This document shows positions 18,307 to 28,402 of a stretch of DNA of 64,000 nucleotides, piece after piece (position 1 is the first letter of the stretch; every line of letters begins with the position of its first letter). The notes beneath the pieces are model-generated. The model did not search any database. It saw only the letters and a program-made list of their open reading frames with translations, and was not told the DNA's origin. A program made the translations under genes and the position numbers. This stretch comes from Clostridium algifaecis (GTDB lineage: Bacteria; Bacillota; Clostridia; Clostridiales; Clostridiaceae): NCBI RefSeq assembly GCF_017874415.1, contig NZ_JAGGLM010000001.1, positions 124,001-188,000 on the forward strand, written 5' to 3'.

Positions 18307-19497
18307 ATGGAAAAAAAATCAAAAAAAATGCTGTACTATATGTTAATTCCTATGCTGTTTATTATGCTATTTATTTATTACGAATTTAAAAATATACCTA
18401 CAGTTATATTTTTGAAGGAAAATCAGAGTATAAAACAAAATATTTTTTTAAAAGTAAATGGAAATAAAAAATCAAAAAAAAATGCCAGTATAAATTTACT
18501 TGGAATTGTTCCAGTGGGATCTGTATCCATAAAGCCAGTTAAAAGTGATATATTACTTTATCCTGGAGGGCAGCCAGTAGGAGTAAAGTTAAATACTAAG
18601 GGAGTATTAGTTGTGGCACTGTCTGATATTACTACAATTAAGGGTAAAGCTGCAAGCCCTGCTGCCGTAGCTGGAATACAAATAGGCGATAATATACTAA
18701 AAATGAATGAAACTATCATTAAGGATGCAGAACAGACTAAAAATATAGTAAATGAAAGCAATGGACAAAATATCACAGTTTTAATAGAAAGAAAAGGACA
18801 AAAATTAAAAAAAATAATAAAACCAGTAAAAAGTATGGATGGGGATAACTATAAAATAGGATTATGGATAAGAGATTCTACAGCTGGTATTGGTACTCTA
18901 ACTTTTTATGACAAAAATAGTAAAATGTTTGCAGCTTTAGGTCACCCTATAATGGACATTGATACTGGAACTATATTAAATATAAATTCAGGTCAAGTAG
19001 TTTCTTCGTCAATTGTATCTGTGAAAAAAGGTATTAAGGGAAACCCAGGGGAGCTAAAGGGTATATTTGTAAATGAAGATTCTGTACTTGGAAATATATA
19101 CAAAAACACTGAATGTGGTATATTTGGAAAAGGAAAGGATGAACTTCAAAACAATAGTGTAGCTCCTATGAAAATAGGACTTAGAAATGAAATAAAAGAG
19201 GGACCTGCAAAAATATTGACAACTATAGATAAGGATGGAGTCAAAGCATATGATATAAGAATAGATAAACTTCTAGCACAGGATTCACCTGGACCAAAAA
19301 GTATGGTGATAAAAGTTACTGATAAAGAATTGCTTGAAAAAACAGGAGGAATAGTTCAGGGAATGAGTGGAAGTCCTATAATACAAAATGGGAAAATAGT
19401 AGGAGCTGTTACGCATGTACTTGTAAATAAACCTGATGTTGGTTATGGCATATATATAGAATGGATGTTAAGTGATGCAAATCTATTGATGAAGTAA
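18307..19497 (+). CDS. spoIVB: SpoIVB serine peptidase (S55)
   Basis: SpoIVB is made in the forespore and signals sigma-K activation by cleaving membrane checkpoint proteins in Bacillus. The 396-residue protein has an N-terminal membrane anchor (about 9-26), a PDZ domain (about 95-175) and a peptidase domain. The catalytic histidine is H213 (LGHPI) and the serine S356 (GMSGSPI). The ATG follows CAGGAGGCAA. It precedes spo0A, the standard order. No SpoIVFA/FB partner is in the window, so the clostridial substrate is uncertain. Confidence 0.95.
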   Translation: MEKKSKKMLYYMLIPMLFIMLFIYYEFKNIPTVIFLKENQSIKQNIFLKVNGNKKSKKNASINLLGIVPVGSVSIKPVKSDILLYPGGQPVGVKLNTKGVLVVALSDITTIKGKAASPAAVAGIQIGDNILKMNETIIKDAEQTKNIVNESNGQNITVLIERKGQKLKKIIKPVKSMDGDNYKIGLWIRDSTAGIGTLTFYDKNSKMFAALGHPIMDIDTGTILNINSGQVVSSSIVSVKKGIKGNPGELKGIFVNEDSVLGNIYKNTECGIFGKGKDELQNNSVAPMKIGLRNEIKEGPAKILTTIDKDGVKAYDIRIDKLLAQDSPGPKSMVIKVTDKELLEKTGGIVQGMSGSPIIQNGKIVGAVTHVLVNKPDVGYGIYIEWMLSDANLLMK

Positions 19498-19511
19498 AAA
19501 AATAGAAATAT

Positions 19512-19558
19512 AATATTACAGAATGGAAGATTGTTACATTCTGTAATATTTATATTTT
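19512..19558 (+). terminator. Terminator-like hairpin between spoIVB and spo0A
   Basis: A perfect 14-bp inverted repeat (AATATTACAGAATG at 19512-19525, CATTCTGTAATATT at 19537-19550) is followed by a weakly T-rich tail. It would separate spoIVB from spo0A transcription. Confidence 0.7.
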
Positions 19559-19587
19559 ACAAAATTATAAAAAAGTTTATTTTATAG

Positions 19588-19616
19588 GCAGGAATTAAAA
19601 TTCTTTTGTCGAATTA
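19588..19616 (+). promoter_or_regulatory. Putative sigma-H promoter overlapping a Spo0A box, upstream of spo0A
   Basis: GCAGGAATT at 19588-19596 matches the sigma-H -35 consensus (RNAGGAWWW). GTCGAATTA at 19608-19616 matches the -10 (RNNGAATWW), with 11 bases between them. The -10 shares bases with TTGTCGAA at 19606-19613, a perfect 0A box core (TGTCGAA). The start codon lies about 55 bases downstream. This layout fits a phosphorelay-controlled autoregulated promoter as known for spo0A in Bacillus. The matches are by eye. Confidence 0.6.
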
Positions 19617-19671
19617 ATTAATTGTTAACAACTGGGAGTTAAGTTAATTAGTGAAAAAGGGGAGTAAAATG

Positions 19672-20490
19672 ATGGAAGAATCAAAAATAAATGTAATTAT
19701 TGCAGACGATAACAAAGAATTTTGTAATATTCTTAGCGATTATTTAGTAAACCAAAGAGATATTGTAGTTACAGGCATTGCAAAAGATGGACTAGAAGCA
19801 TTGGAATTAATACAGGATAAAAAGCCAGATTTAGTAGTGCTTGATATAATTATGCCGCATCTTGATGGACTTGGAGTTTTAGAGAGATTAAATGGTATGA
19901 ATATTGATCCTATGCCAAGAATAATTGTACTTTCAGCAGTAGGACAAGATAAAATAACTCAGAGAGCTATAACTCTGGGAGCTGATTATTATGTAGTGAA
20001 ACCATTTGATATGGATGTGTTTACAAAAAGAATAAGACAGATGTTCAATAATGTAATAACAAACAGTAATGAAAGCAAAAAAGCCATATCGCTTTTAAAT
20101 AATAATTCAGAGGTTAGATATTCAGGTAACAGTGCAGATAGCTTAGAACAGGAAATAACTGATATAATACATGAGATAGGTGTTCCTGCACATATAAAGG
20201 GCTATATGTACTTAAGGGAAGCAATAACCATGGTGGTGGACAATATGGAACTGCTGTCAGCTGTTACGAAGGAATTATATCCATCTATAGCAAAGAAATA
20301 CAATACAACAGCTAGCAGGGTTGAACGTGCCATCAGACACGCAATTGAAGTGGCATGGTCAAGAGGCCAGATAGAAACTATAAATAAAATTTTTGGATAT
20401 ACTATACACAATGGAAAGGGCAAGCCCACTAATTCGGAATTCATAGCAATGGTAGCTGATAAATTGAGGCTAAAAAATAAGGTGAGCTAA
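19672..20490 (+). CDS. spo0A: Sporulation master regulator Spo0A
   Basis: Spo0A is the phosphorylated response regulator that starts sporulation and, in clostridia, solvent or stationary-phase genes. The receiver domain (5-125) has the acidic pocket D12-D13, phosphoacceptor D58 in [12 protein letters not shown] and K110-region VVKPFDM. The C-terminal DNA-binding domain carries the near invariant [22 protein letters not shown] 19651, ATG 19669 and ATG 19672 are possible starts; GGGGAG at 19659-19664 favours 19672 (273 aa). A bidirectional-looking terminator follows at 20584. Confidence 0.98.
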   Translation: MEESKINVIIADDNKEFCNILSDYLVNQRDIVVTGIAKDGLEALELIQDKKPDLVVLDIIMPHLDGLGVLERLNGMNIDPMPRIIVLSAVGQDKITQRAITLGADYYVVKPFDMDVFTKRIRQMFNNVITNSNESKKAISLLNNNSEVRYSGNSADSLEQEITDIIHEIGVPAHIKGYMYLREAITMVVDNMELLSAVTKELYPSIAKKYNTTASRVERAIRHAIEVAWSRGQIETINKIFGYTIHNGKGKPTNSEFIAMVADKLRLKNKVS

Positions 20491-20583
20491 ATCAGCAATA
20501 TTAATGCTTAACACATAGTTTATTTTTTTATGTTGAAACTTTGATTGAAAAAATGGACATAGATTTATTAATAGAAATTTATG

Positions 20584-20625
20584 AAAGTCTCCATTTACAA
20601 TTATAGGTAAATGGAGACTTTTATC
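20584..20625. terminator. Bidirectional terminator between spo0A and the HsmA-like gene
   Basis: AAAGTCTCCATTTA (20584-20597) and TAAATGGAGACTTT (20608-20621) form a perfect 14-bp stem. A-rich and T-rich flanks allow use from both converging genes. Confidence 0.85.
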
Positions 20626-20642
20626 TATTTTTATAGAATTAT

Positions 20643-21044
20643 TTAATGATGCATACCCATAATCATTCCGATACAATAAGGTATTAGCCAAATAAACCAA
20701 ATTAGTATGCTGAATTTATGAAAGATCTTTTTCATATGTTCATTATTTCTTTTTAATATCCATGTTGCACATAAAGCATTAAATATCATTAGTATAATTG
20801 CGAAAATACCTGCTGTTTCATGTATTACAAGTTCAATTTCAGGAATTGTTTTTGTGACTGTCTTACTTATGTTACTCATGAGTAAAGTACCTGTACTGTC
20901 AAAGATTAAACCTAACCAAAATAAAATAACATGCCATTTTTTCAGTATACCTGATTTTTTTTCACCCCATACACCTAAAGTATATAATACTAGAGCTAGA
21001 TTAGTTGTAATAATTGCATATAGTAATTCTGTATTCATCTCCAA
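20643..21044 (-). CDS. HsmA/TIGR03987-like four-helix membrane protein
   Basis: The 133-residue protein has four membrane helices (about 5-22, 38-57, 72-96, 110-130) with conserved histidines in or near them (including H38 in KKWHVILFW, H76 in VIHETAG and the C-terminal MHH). This looks like the TIGR03987 family, to which the C. difficile haem-binding membrane protein HsmA belongs. HsmA protects against haem and oxidative stress together with a MarR regulator, but no such regulator is next to this gene. It stands alone, converging on spo0A. Family assignment is from memory of the pattern. Confidence 0.55.
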   Translation of the reverse strand: MEMNTELLYAIITTNLALVLYTLGVWGEKKSGILKKWHVILFWLGLIFDSTGTLLMSNISKTVTKTIPEIELVIHETAGIFAIILMIFNALCATWILKRNNEHMKKIFHKFSILIWFIWLIPYCIGMIMGMHH

Positions 21045-21274
21045 TAATATCCTCCATTTATTGTTTATTAATCAATTATATCATATCAAAGCATTTATTT
21101 TCAGTATATGATAGGATGTACGTTAATTTGGTGATAAAGCAGTTCTGGCAGATGGACATTAAATTTTAGGGCATTTTTAAAATAAAGGGATTATATAAAA
21201 AAACTAAATATGTTAATATATTTAATAATAAAACAAATAATAGTATCATAAGATTTAACAGGGAGGGATGCAAT

Positions 21275-21457
21275 ATGGGTAAAATAAAAATAGAATTGGA
21301 ATTAGATGATATAAAAAGTATAAAGAATTTGATTATTAGCAGGGTTAATGAACTAAGAGATAAGATGTCAAATGATCCTGATAGGGAAGAAGAATTGAAA
21401 CAAATTATAAGATATTACAAACAAATTGTAAGAGATATAGAAAATCAAATAGAATAG
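21275..21457 (+). CDS. Small helical protein of unknown function
   Basis: This 60-residue protein is highly charged and predicted to be two amphipathic helices (LELDDIKSIKNLIISRVNEL and a second one from DPDREEELKQ). An excellent GGGAGGG ribosome site precedes the ATG, and the Nudix gene starts 19 bases after its stop, so it is likely a real co-transcribed gene. I do not recognise the family; the shape would suit a small protein-protein adaptor. Confidence 0.7.
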   Translation: MGKIKIELELDDIKSIKNLIISRVNELRDKMSNDPDREEELKQIIRYYKQIVRDIENQIE

Positions 21458-21476
21458 ATTGCTGGAGGTATTACTT

Positions 21477-21998
21477 ATGAAATTTGAAGAAAAAACAGTA
21501 GATAAAAAACTTTTATATAAAGGTAAAATTATTGAATTGAATTTGCACAGAGTAAAATTGCCAAATGGAAAAGAAAGCAGCAGGGAGATAGTAAACCATC
21601 CAGGTGGAGTAGCTATTTTAACTTATAAAAATGATGACACCTTAATTATGGTGGAACAATTTAGGAAACCTCTTGAAAAAACTATTCTTGAGATACCGGC
21701 AGGCAAGATGGAAAAAGGTGAAAAACCGGAAGTTTGTGGCAGGCGTGAATTAGAGGAAGAGACAGGATATAAGGCAAAAACTTTTAAATATTTAGGAAAG
21801 ATAGTTACAAGTCCTGGTTTTTGTGACGAAGTAATATATATATATGAAGCAAGGGATCTATACAAAGGAAGAAATGACATAGCGGATGAGGATGAATTTA
21901 TAAATTTAAAAGAAATAAAGACAGATAAAATAAAGGATATGATAAAATCGGGAGAAATAATAGATGCCAAAACAGTAAGTTCTTTTATGTTTATTTAA
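21477..21998 (+). CDS. nudF: ADP-ribose pyrophosphatase-type Nudix hydrolase
   Basis: The protein cleaves ADP-ribose or a similar nucleoside diphosphate. The Nudix box is present as GKMEKGEKPEVCGRRELEEE followed by TGY. The N-terminal strands with IVNHPGGVAIL and VEQFRKPLEKTILEIPAG are typical of ADP-ribose pyrophosphatases. A frame from 21459 is longer, but the ATG at 21477 follows TGGAGGT and gives MKFEEKTVDKK (173 aa). It is upstream of spoIIM as in many clostridia. Confidence 0.92.
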   Translation: MKFEEKTVDKKLLYKGKIIELNLHRVKLPNGKESSREIVNHPGGVAILTYKNDDTLIMVEQFRKPLEKTILEIPAGKMEKGEKPEVCGRRELEEETGYKAKTFKYLGKIVTSPGFCDEVIYIYEARDLYKGRNDIADEDEFINLKEIKTDKIKDMIKSGEIIDAKTVSSFMFI

Positions 21999-22062
21999 CA
22001 TAGTCATATAACTCTTTTGATAATCATAAAATAAATAGAGATTAACAAAAGGGGGATGAATT

Positions 22063-22710
22063 ATGCTGGATGGCAAAATACCTAACTTGATAAATGAACA
22101 TGTTAAAAATAACTTCTGGCTTTATGTAATAAGTCTTTTATGTTTCTGTACTGGTATAGTACTTGGCATATATAGTGTCAGATACATGGGAGGATTTGAA
22201 AAAAATGATCTTTTGAGTTACCTGAATAGTTTTAAAAGCAGTTTGGGATCAGGCAGTATAAATTATAAGGCTATATTTATAGAAACAGTTAAAATTAATA
22301 TTCCAATAATTTTAGCTATATGGTTCCTTGGACTTACGATTATTGGAATACCGGTTATACTGGTTATAGATGTAATAAAAGGATTTACTATTGGTTTTGC
22401 TTCAAGTTTCATAATAAATGAAATGGCAATTAAAGGAATATGGTTTGACCTTTTAGCTATAGTTCCTCAAAATATAATATATGTACCATGTATAATATTC
22501 TCATCCGTACTTGCTATGGAGTTTTCACTCAATATGTTGAAAGACAAATCAAGCAGCAAATGGAAAACATATATGTTATTTAAACTCACAACATATTCTA
22601 TGGCATTTTTAATTGTTATAACTGTAATGTGTATAGGATTTGTTATGGAAGTATATCTTACTCCTAACATGATGAAATTAATTGTATTGAATCAGGGAAT
22701 GTTATTATGA
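22063..22710 (+). CDS. spoIIM: Stage II sporulation protein M
   Basis: SpoIIM works with SpoIID and SpoIIP in septal peptidoglycan remodelling during engulfment. The 215-residue protein has about five membrane helices, with the pattern NNFWLYVISLLCFCTGIVLGIYSVRYM at the start split by a polar loop, and GFASSFIINEMAIKGIWFDLLAIVPQN in the centre. The ATG follows GGGGGATGA. A small membrane-protein frame overlaps its stop codon. Confidence 0.93.
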   Translation: MLDGKIPNLINEHVKNNFWLYVISLLCFCTGIVLGIYSVRYMGGFEKNDLLSYLNSFKSSLGSGSINYKAIFIETVKINIPIILAIWFLGLTIIGIPVILVIDVIKGFTIGFASSFIINEMAIKGIWFDLLAIVPQNIIYVPCIIFSSVLAMEFSLNMLKDKSSSKWKTYMLFKLTTYSMAFLIVITVMCIGFVMEVYLTPNMMKLIVLNQGMLL

Positions 22711-22937
22711 TATTAAATAGAAAAGTTACAAGCTTTATAATTATAATTTTAAAATGTTTTTTTATACTTATTTTCTTTGGGATAATTCTACCAAGGGCAT
22801 TAGATTATACATTATATTATTTTATAATTAAGCCAAAGATCTATCAAAATAGCATTTTTGTGTACAGTATATTTAACAAAAACTTTAATATACTGTATAA
22901 TTATACTATTATATTTAATCAGTTTCTAAAATTTTAA
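22707..22937 (+). CDS. Small hydrophobic protein of unknown function
   Basis: The ATG overlaps the spoIIM stop (ATGA), which suggests translational coupling. The 76 residues are one strong membrane helix (about 9-30) followed by a Tyr/Asn/Phe-rich tail. No family is recognised. The extreme A/T composition means it could be a chance frame, but its tight coupling to spoIIM supports it. Confidence 0.45.
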   Translation: MILNRKVTSFIIIILKCFFILIFFGIILPRALDYTLYYFIIKPKIYQNSIFVYSIFNKNFNILYNYTIIFNQFLKF

Positions 22938-22971
22938 TTTCGTGTAATATATCTATCTTTAATCCTGAAGA

Positions 22972-23862
22972 GTGGTGATAGCTTTGAATAAACTTTTGCT
23001 TAATTATGTCTGCGAACTTCAAAAAAAACAGATATCGAAAAATACCTTGGAAGCATATGTAAGAGATATAAGCAGATTTTGTGATTTTATAAAAAATAGA
23101 GATGAGGATATAAAAAACATAGAGGTAGTTTCTGTAATGGCATATGTACAATATTTGCAAAAAGAAGGCAGGGCAGTCTCATCAATAGTTAGGAATATAG
23201 TTTCGCTTAGAAGCTTTTATAAATATCTTATGATTAAAGGAATTGTGAATGAAAATCCGGTATTGTATTATGACATGCCAAAGGTAAAACACAATATACC
23301 TAAGATATTGACTATTGAAGAAGTAGATAGATTGCTTTCATCACCTGATATAAATAAGAATAAAGGTGTAAGAGATAAAGCAATGCTTGAGACCATGTAT
23401 GCAACAGGCATGAAAGTTATGGAACTGTTAAATTTAACTATATATGATATAAATTTAAAACTTTGTTATGTTAAATGTAAAAATTCTAGAAATCAAGAGA
23501 GAATAATACCCGTAGGATCTGTAGCTGTTAAATATTTAAAAAAGTATTTAGATGTAAGGACAAGACTTAATGTATATAAACTTGACTTGCTTTTTTTAAA
23601 TTTAAGAGGAGTAAAAATGAGCAGACAGGGTTTCTGGAAAATAGTAAAATATTATGCTAAAAAAGCAAATATAGATAAAAACATAAATGCTTTCACCTTA
23701 AGACATTCTTTTGCAGTCCATTTGCTTCAAAATGGGGCAGATATTAGGTCTGTTCAAGAACTTTTAGGGCACAAGGATCTATCTGCCACCGAAATATATG
23801 AGTCTATCTTAAAGAAAAATAAAATTGCAGAAGTATATAAGAAAGCCCATCCGAGGGCATAG
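22972..23862 (+). CDS. xerD: XerD-like tyrosine recombinase with altered active site
   Basis: The protein has the full XerC/D architecture: SAM-like N-terminal core-binding domain (1-95) and catalytic domain (110-296). Alignment by eye to E. coli and B. subtilis XerD shows conserved R244, H267 and Y276. The first catalytic arginine is lysine (K148 in TGMKVMEL), the beta-turn GKG lysine is replaced (KNSRNQER, 170-177), and the histidine of HxLRH is phenylalanine (F241 in FTLRH). It may bind DNA but recombine poorly. GTG 22972 and TTG 22984 are both possible starts. The locus spoIIM-xerD is conserved in Firmicutes. Its stop is one base from the stop of the converging gene. Confidence 0.85.
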   Translation: MVIALNKLLLNYVCELQKKQISKNTLEAYVRDISRFCDFIKNRDEDIKNIEVVSVMAYVQYLQKEGRAVSSIVRNIVSLRSFYKYLMIKGIVNENPVLYYDMPKVKHNIPKILTIEEVDRLLSSPDINKNKGVRDKAMLETMYATGMKVMELLNLTIYDINLKLCYVKCKNSRNQERIIPVGSVAVKYLKKYLDVRTRLNVYKLDLLFLNLRGVKMSRQGFWKIVKYYAKKANIDKNINAFTLRHSFAVHLLQNGADIRSVQELLGHKDLSATEIYESILKKNKIAEVYKKAHPRA

Positions 23863-23863
23863 A

Positions 23864-25228
23864 TCATTTATATTTGTTGACAAAAGTATCTATACTGCAA
23901 AATTTATAATTCCTTTTTTCGAATTCATCTACTATTTGATGAAGTGGTGAATTTATTGAATAAGTATAAGTAGGATATCCATTTTTATTCCTATTTAAGT
24001 TTATATATTGAAATTCAATTGGTGGATGATAAAATAAGCTGGCAGTAGAGTTATTATCCATCTTTTTTATCTTATTCAGCATGTTTTTGCAATCATTTGC
24101 ACCATCTACGTATCCAAGTGGGGTTGGAACATATACAGCTTTTCTATTGCTTTCATTAAATTTTATGATATTTTTGCATTCGGTAAGTCCTCCGTTTTCT
24201 GAATAGGGCTCATACATATAGTTAAAAAATTTTTCTATTGCTTTCATCTGAGGCGGCAATATAGCATAATGAGGTGCCTCGAAGAAATTACAGTTTATAT
24301 TAAATTCATGTGCGGTTTCTAAAGCTTTGTTTATCCTATCCTCTGCATATTCTGTATCTTCAGGAATAGTGTCTTTTCTTCCCATATGAAATTCTATTGA
24401 ATCAATACTTTTAGTATTTTTATATTGATGGGTATATCCGTGAAGACCAATTATTCCATTTCTACTTATCATATAATCTAAAGTAAATAAAAAATCGGCA
24501 TTAAACATATTATAGTTTTTTAATAAATTATTATCTATATTTTTAGATGGATCTACATATCTTGGAACCCAGGCGACATGAAAGACAGCGTGTTTATTGT
24601 ACAAATAGTCAGTAATTATTCTTAATTTTTCTAAAGTATCATGAGAATTGTAAGCCCCACCGGCTGTAACATCCTCTAATCTAATTAAAGCTGCTTTTTT
24701 TTCATCAAGTGAACTATCTATAAGAATATTTTCTCTATTTTTATAAAAATCAATTTCTGAATTTTTCTCATTCCAGTAGGTTTTTAAATTAAATATATTT
24801 GTAAAGTCAAACATGGATATGTATATAATATTTTTCTCCAAAAAAATCTTATGTCTTAAATTATATGTTTTATTATTTTCCATGTAAGTATTTCCCTTGA
24901 TATCGATAAATGAATTTATTGAGTTAAAGGTTAAGTTTAACTTATTATTTGTTCTTGTAAGAGTTCCTCCAAAGTTTGAGATTACGTCATTTAGTGGTAT
25001 GTAATATATGTTATTTTTCATACCTATCGGCAAATTAAATTTAATTTTTTTGTTTTCATAAGATAAATTTATATCAAGTTTTTGCATATTTAATTGGCTT
25101 AAAGAAAATTGATTGTTGTTGGATGAATTTGAATTACCCCTGACAGTTAATATATTTTTTCTTAAAATAATTAAACACAGTATAAGAACAACAGCAATTG
25201 AAAAAATAATAAATTTATGTTTATTCAT
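23864..25228 (-). CDS. Membrane-anchored DUF2334 polysaccharide-deacetylase-like protein
   Basis: The 454-residue protein has an N-terminal anchor helix (about 5-22), a copper-amine-oxidase-N-like domain (about 50-170, with the typical GMKNNIYYIPLNDVISNFGG pattern) used by clostridia for wall attachment, and a DUF2334 domain (about 180-450). DUF2334 resembles NodB polysaccharide deacetylases: RLEDV near 187, HGYTHQY near 261 and EAPHYA near 318 carry probable metal and catalytic residues. It is probably an extracytoplasmic enzyme acting on an envelope polysaccharide; the substrate is not known. Confidence 0.8.
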   Translation of the reverse strand: MNKHKFIIFSIAVVLILCLIILRKNILTVRGNSNSSNNNQFSLSQLNMQKLDINLSYENKKIKFNLPIGMKNNIYYIPLNDVISNFGGTLTRTNNKLNLTFNSINSFIDIKGNTYMENNKTYNLRHKIFLEKNIIYISMFDFTNIFNLKTYWNEKNSEIDFYKNRENILIDSSLDEKKAALIRLEDVTAGGAYNSHDTLEKLRIITDYLYNKHAVFHVAWVPRYVDPSKNIDNNLLKNYNMFNADFLFTLDYMISRNGIIGLHGYTHQYKNTKSIDSIEFHMGRKDTIPEDTEYAEDRINKALETAHEFNINCNFFEAPHYAILPPQMKAIEKFFNYMYEPYSENGGLTECKNIIKFNESNRKAVYVPTPLGYVDGANDCKNMLNKIKKMDNNSTASLFYHPPIEFQYINLNRNKNGYPTYTYSINSPLHQIVDEFEKRNYKFCSIDTFVNKYK

Positions 25229-25426
25229 AATATCATTCCTTTCAATAGTTATACTTAAAAGTATTTATTTGTATAAAATAATAATATTAGCAATTTACAA
25301 TATTACACAATTATAACATCTAATATAAAATTTTTCTATAAAAATAAAGTTTTATAGTATATGAACCGAAGAATTATATGTATTGTATATTTTATGACAA
25401 ATAAAAAGGAAGGGGTTACTTACTGG

Positions 25427-27436
25427 ATGTTTAACTTTAAAAGTATTAAGACAAAATTAATAATAATAATTTCTTTAGTATCAACAATATTATTATGTAC
25501 AATGGGAATATCAATTTATGAAAAATCCAACGAAATTTTATATGAAAAATTTCAAGATAGTTCAAAACAAATTGCCATAAATGTAAACCATTCTATAAAA
25601 GAATTTTTAGGAGGCATGGAAAGTGAAACCAAGTTAATTTCTAATAACAGTGCATTAGAAAACTTGGATATAAACAATCAGGGAAGTAGAAATAATGCTG
25701 TAGAATTACTTCAAAATACAAAAAATAGTAATGAAAGTATAGTTAGTACATATATCGCTGATAAAAATGGGGACAGATTAAAATATGATGGAAACTTGAG
25801 AAATGTATCAGGTGAATATGATGCAAGGCAGAGGCCATGGTATAAGGAAGCTATAAGCAAAAAAGGACAGGTTATATGGACTGAACCTTACAAGGACGTC
25901 AATACTTCTAAAATAATGATTACAGTAGCCAGAAGTGTAGAAAAAGATGGAAATATAATAGGAGTAGCGGCTATTGATGTTTCACTTGAGAAATTATCTA
26001 AAGATATATCTAATATAAAAGTGGGAAGAACAGGATATGTATGTATCATGAATAAAGATGGAACAATAATTTCACATCATGATTTGAAGCAAATAGGTAA
26101 AAAGAGTGACATTAAAAAGAACGATTGGAATTATATCATATCCAATAATACTGGCTATTTTAAGGAGAATTATGGAATAACAAATAAGCTATATGCATAT
26201 GATACAAATAATGAAAATTCATGGAAAATTGTAAGCATTGCTAATGGTGATGAGTTGACTTATGATACTGCAGTTATAAGGAAATTTATTTTATTTTCAG
26301 CCATTGTAGGTATAATTATATCTGTAATTATATCGATTTTGATCGGCAATTTTGCACAGGGCATTTTGAAAAAATTAAAATCCATGGTAGAAGAAATAGG
26401 TGACGGGAATTTTAGTATTTCTATTCCAGAGGAACTTTTGAATAGAAAAGATGAATTTGGAAGAATAGCCAAGCATGTTGATAATATGAAAGCTAATGTT
26501 AAAGGATTGGTTTTAGAGGTAAAGAAAAATTCTATTAATATAGAAGAACGATCTGAAAACTTGAATGCTGTATCTGAAGAAATGTCAAGTTCTTCACAGG
26601 AAGTATCTGCTGCAGTTCAGGGAGTAGCAAAATCAGCTGAAAATGAACAACATTATGTGGATAGCATGATTGGTTTATTGAATGATATAAGTGAAAACAT
26701 GAAAAATATGAAAGAAAAACTTTCACTTGCAAATGCAAGTTCTGATGATGCAACAAATAAGGCGAAATCAGGGAAAGATGAAATAAATTCACTAAAAGAA
26801 GCTATAAATAATGTAAAGGCATCATTTGAGGTGGTTTTAAATAAAGTCAATAAACTTACTATGTCTATTGAGCAAATTAGTGACATAAATAACGTTATAG
26901 CAGAAATAGCGAATCAGACAAATCTACTAGCTTTAAATGCTGCTATTGAAGCTCAGAGGGCAGGCGAATCAGGAAAAGGTTTTTCAGTAGTATCTCAGGA
27001 AATAGGAAAATTGGCTGATGAATCTGAGGATTCTGCTAAAAAAATAAATGCCTTGATTAATTCGATAAATAATGATTCAAAAGAAGTTATCGAAAATTCA
27101 ATAAAAGCTAAGAGTACAGTAGATAAACAAAATTCAGTGGTAGAAAATGCAATAAAATCTTTCGATATTATAGTTAATTCAATTGAGAAAGTTACGCCGC
27201 TAATTAATCAAACTTACTTATGGGCAAATAATACTGAAGAATCAAGAAATAAATTTATAGATACCATGAACAAATTTGGTGGATTAATAGAAAATACTAC
27301 AGCGTCCACAGAGGAAATAGCAGCATCTTCAGAGGAAGTTAGTGCATCTACACAAGAAGTAGCATCATCTGCGGAAAATTTAAATTCTACAGCAAAGAAA
27401 TTAGTTAATGCTGTTGGCAAATTTAAAGTTGAATAA
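25427..27436 (+). CDS. Methyl-accepting chemotaxis protein with dCache domain
   Basis: A frame opens at 25361, but the ATG at 25427 lies after AGGAAGGGG and gives [11 protein letters not shown] (669 aa). Two membrane helices (about 10-30 and 280-302) flank a periplasmic dCache_1 sensor containing [24 protein letters not shown], typical of small-ligand binding. A HAMP domain (about 303-355) and the signalling coiled coil follow. The hairpin tip reads [26 protein letters not shown], with Q in place of the usual A. It is transcribed away from the DUF2334 gene. The ligand cannot be read from sequence. Confidence 0.93.
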   Translation: MFNFKSIKTKLIIIISLVSTILLCTMGISIYEKSNEILYEKFQDSSKQIAINVNHSIKEFLGGMESETKLISNNSALENLDINNQGSRNNAVELLQNTKNSNESIVSTYIADKNGDRLKYDGNLRNVSGEYDARQRPWYKEAISKKGQVIWTEPYKDVNTSKIMITVARSVEKDGNIIGVAAIDVSLEKLSKDISNIKVGRTGYVCIMNKDGTIISHHDLKQIGKKSDIKKNDWNYIISNNTGYFKENYGITNKLYAYDTNNENSWKIVSIANGDELTYDTAVIRKFILFSAIVGIIISVIISILIGNFAQGILKKLKSMVEEIGDGNFSISIPEELLNRKDEFGRIAKHVDNMKANVKGLVLEVKKNSINIEERSENLNAVSEEMSSSSQEVSAAVQGVAKSAENEQHYVDSMIGLLNDISENMKNMKEKLSLANASSDDATNKAKSGKDEINSLKEAINNVKASFEVVLNKVNKLTMSIEQISDINNVIAEIANQTNLLALNAAIEAQRAGESGKGFSVVSQEIGKLADESEDSAKKINALINSINNDSKEVIENSIKAKSTVDKQNSVVENAIKSFDIIVNSIEKVTPLINQTYLWANNTEESRNKFIDTMNKFGGLIENTTASTEEIAASSEEVSASTQEVASSAENLNSTAKKLVNAVGKFKVE

Positions 27437-27450
27437 ACTAAATAAAACAG

Positions 27451-27486
27451 AGGACTGGACTTATAAAATCTAGTCCTTATTTTATT
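27451..27486. terminator. Terminator between converging MCP and DMT transporter genes
   Basis: GGACTGGA (27452-27459) pairs with TCTAGTCC (27469-27476) with one G-U pair, followed by a T-rich run. It lies between convergent genes and could serve both. Confidence 0.75.
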
Positions 27487-28402
27487 TTGAATTGCTGTTT
27501 ACTATATATATTCCTATACATACAAGAATAAGAGCTGCAGCATTTTTCAAATCTAGAATTCTCTCACCTAAAAATATTGAAGATAATATGGCGCCCGATA
27601 TAGGTATTATGAAATTAAATATTGATATTGAACTTACTTTATTGTATTTCAAAAGTAATGTCCAAAGTGAAAAAGCTACTGCTGAAAGTAAAGCTAGGTA
27701 CAGTAAAATCATAGTTGATGGCAATGTAAAATTAGTAATGTATCCTTTATTGAATGTACCTATAATAATAAGAAAAATACCACCTATTAATAGCTGGTAT
27801 CCAGTTACTAGTATTACATCAATTGTCTCAGAAAGTTTTTTGCTGTAAATTGACGAGGCTGAAAAAATAAAGGCAGCCATAATGATAAATCCATCTCCCA
27901 ATATATTAAAATTAAAATTTAAAAGTTTAGAACTGAAATTTATTATGAATACACCAATAAATCCAAGTAAACATCCAATAGCTTTTTTAGCATCTACTTT
28001 ATCATCTGCATATAAGAAATGAGCTAGTATAACACTAAAGAACGTAGACGTTGCATTCATTATAGAGCCTTTTATACCAGTTGTATTAGCAAGTCCAATG
28101 TAGAAAAATATATATTGAAAAGTTGTCATAGTTAATCCAAGCATTACAACTTGTCCTATATTTTTCTTCGTTAGAGAAAATATATTTTTACCATGAATCA
28201 GAGGTATAATTAAAACCATAATTCCTGCAATTGCAAATCTATATCCAGCAAAGGAAAGCTCTGAAAATACATCATTTTGGGCTATTTTAAATAAAGCATA
28301 GCCACTTTTAACTCCAGGATAAGCACTTCCCCAAAGTATGCAGCAAATAGATGCAATTAGTACTACCATTTTTCTGTTTGTAAGTAATTTTTTATTGTCC
28401 AT
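27482..28402 (-). CDS. EamA/DMT superfamily exporter
   Basis: The 306-residue protein has ten membrane helices in two repeated EamA halves (about 10-150 and 165-300), with the family signature ILWGSAYPGVKSGY in helix 1 and SAVAFSLWTLLLKYN in the second half. Such transporters export amino acids, nucleobases or other metabolites; the substrate is unknown. It is divergently transcribed from the TetM-like gene, sharing a 95-base promoter region. Confidence 0.85.
   Translation of the reverse strand: MDNKKLLTNRKMVVLIASICCILWGSAYPGVKSGYALFKIAQNDVFSELSFAGYRFAIAGIMVLIIPLIHGKNIFSLTKKNIGQVVMLGLTMTTFQYIFFYIGLANTTGIKGSIMNATSTFFSVILAHFLYADDKVDAKKAIGCLLGFIGVFIINFSSKLLNFNFNILGDGFIIMAAFIFSASSIYSKKLSETIDVILVTGYQLLIGGIFLIIIGTFNKGYITNFTLPSTMILLYLALLSAVAFSLWTLLLKYNKVSSISIFNFIIPISGAILSSIFLGERILDLKNAAALILVCIGIYIVNSNSK

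Noticed and set aside
20854-21111. A plus-strand frame opposite the HsmA-like gene
   Set aside because: The minus-strand reading has clear membrane helices and a ribosome site; the plus frame has neither a family nor a start signal.
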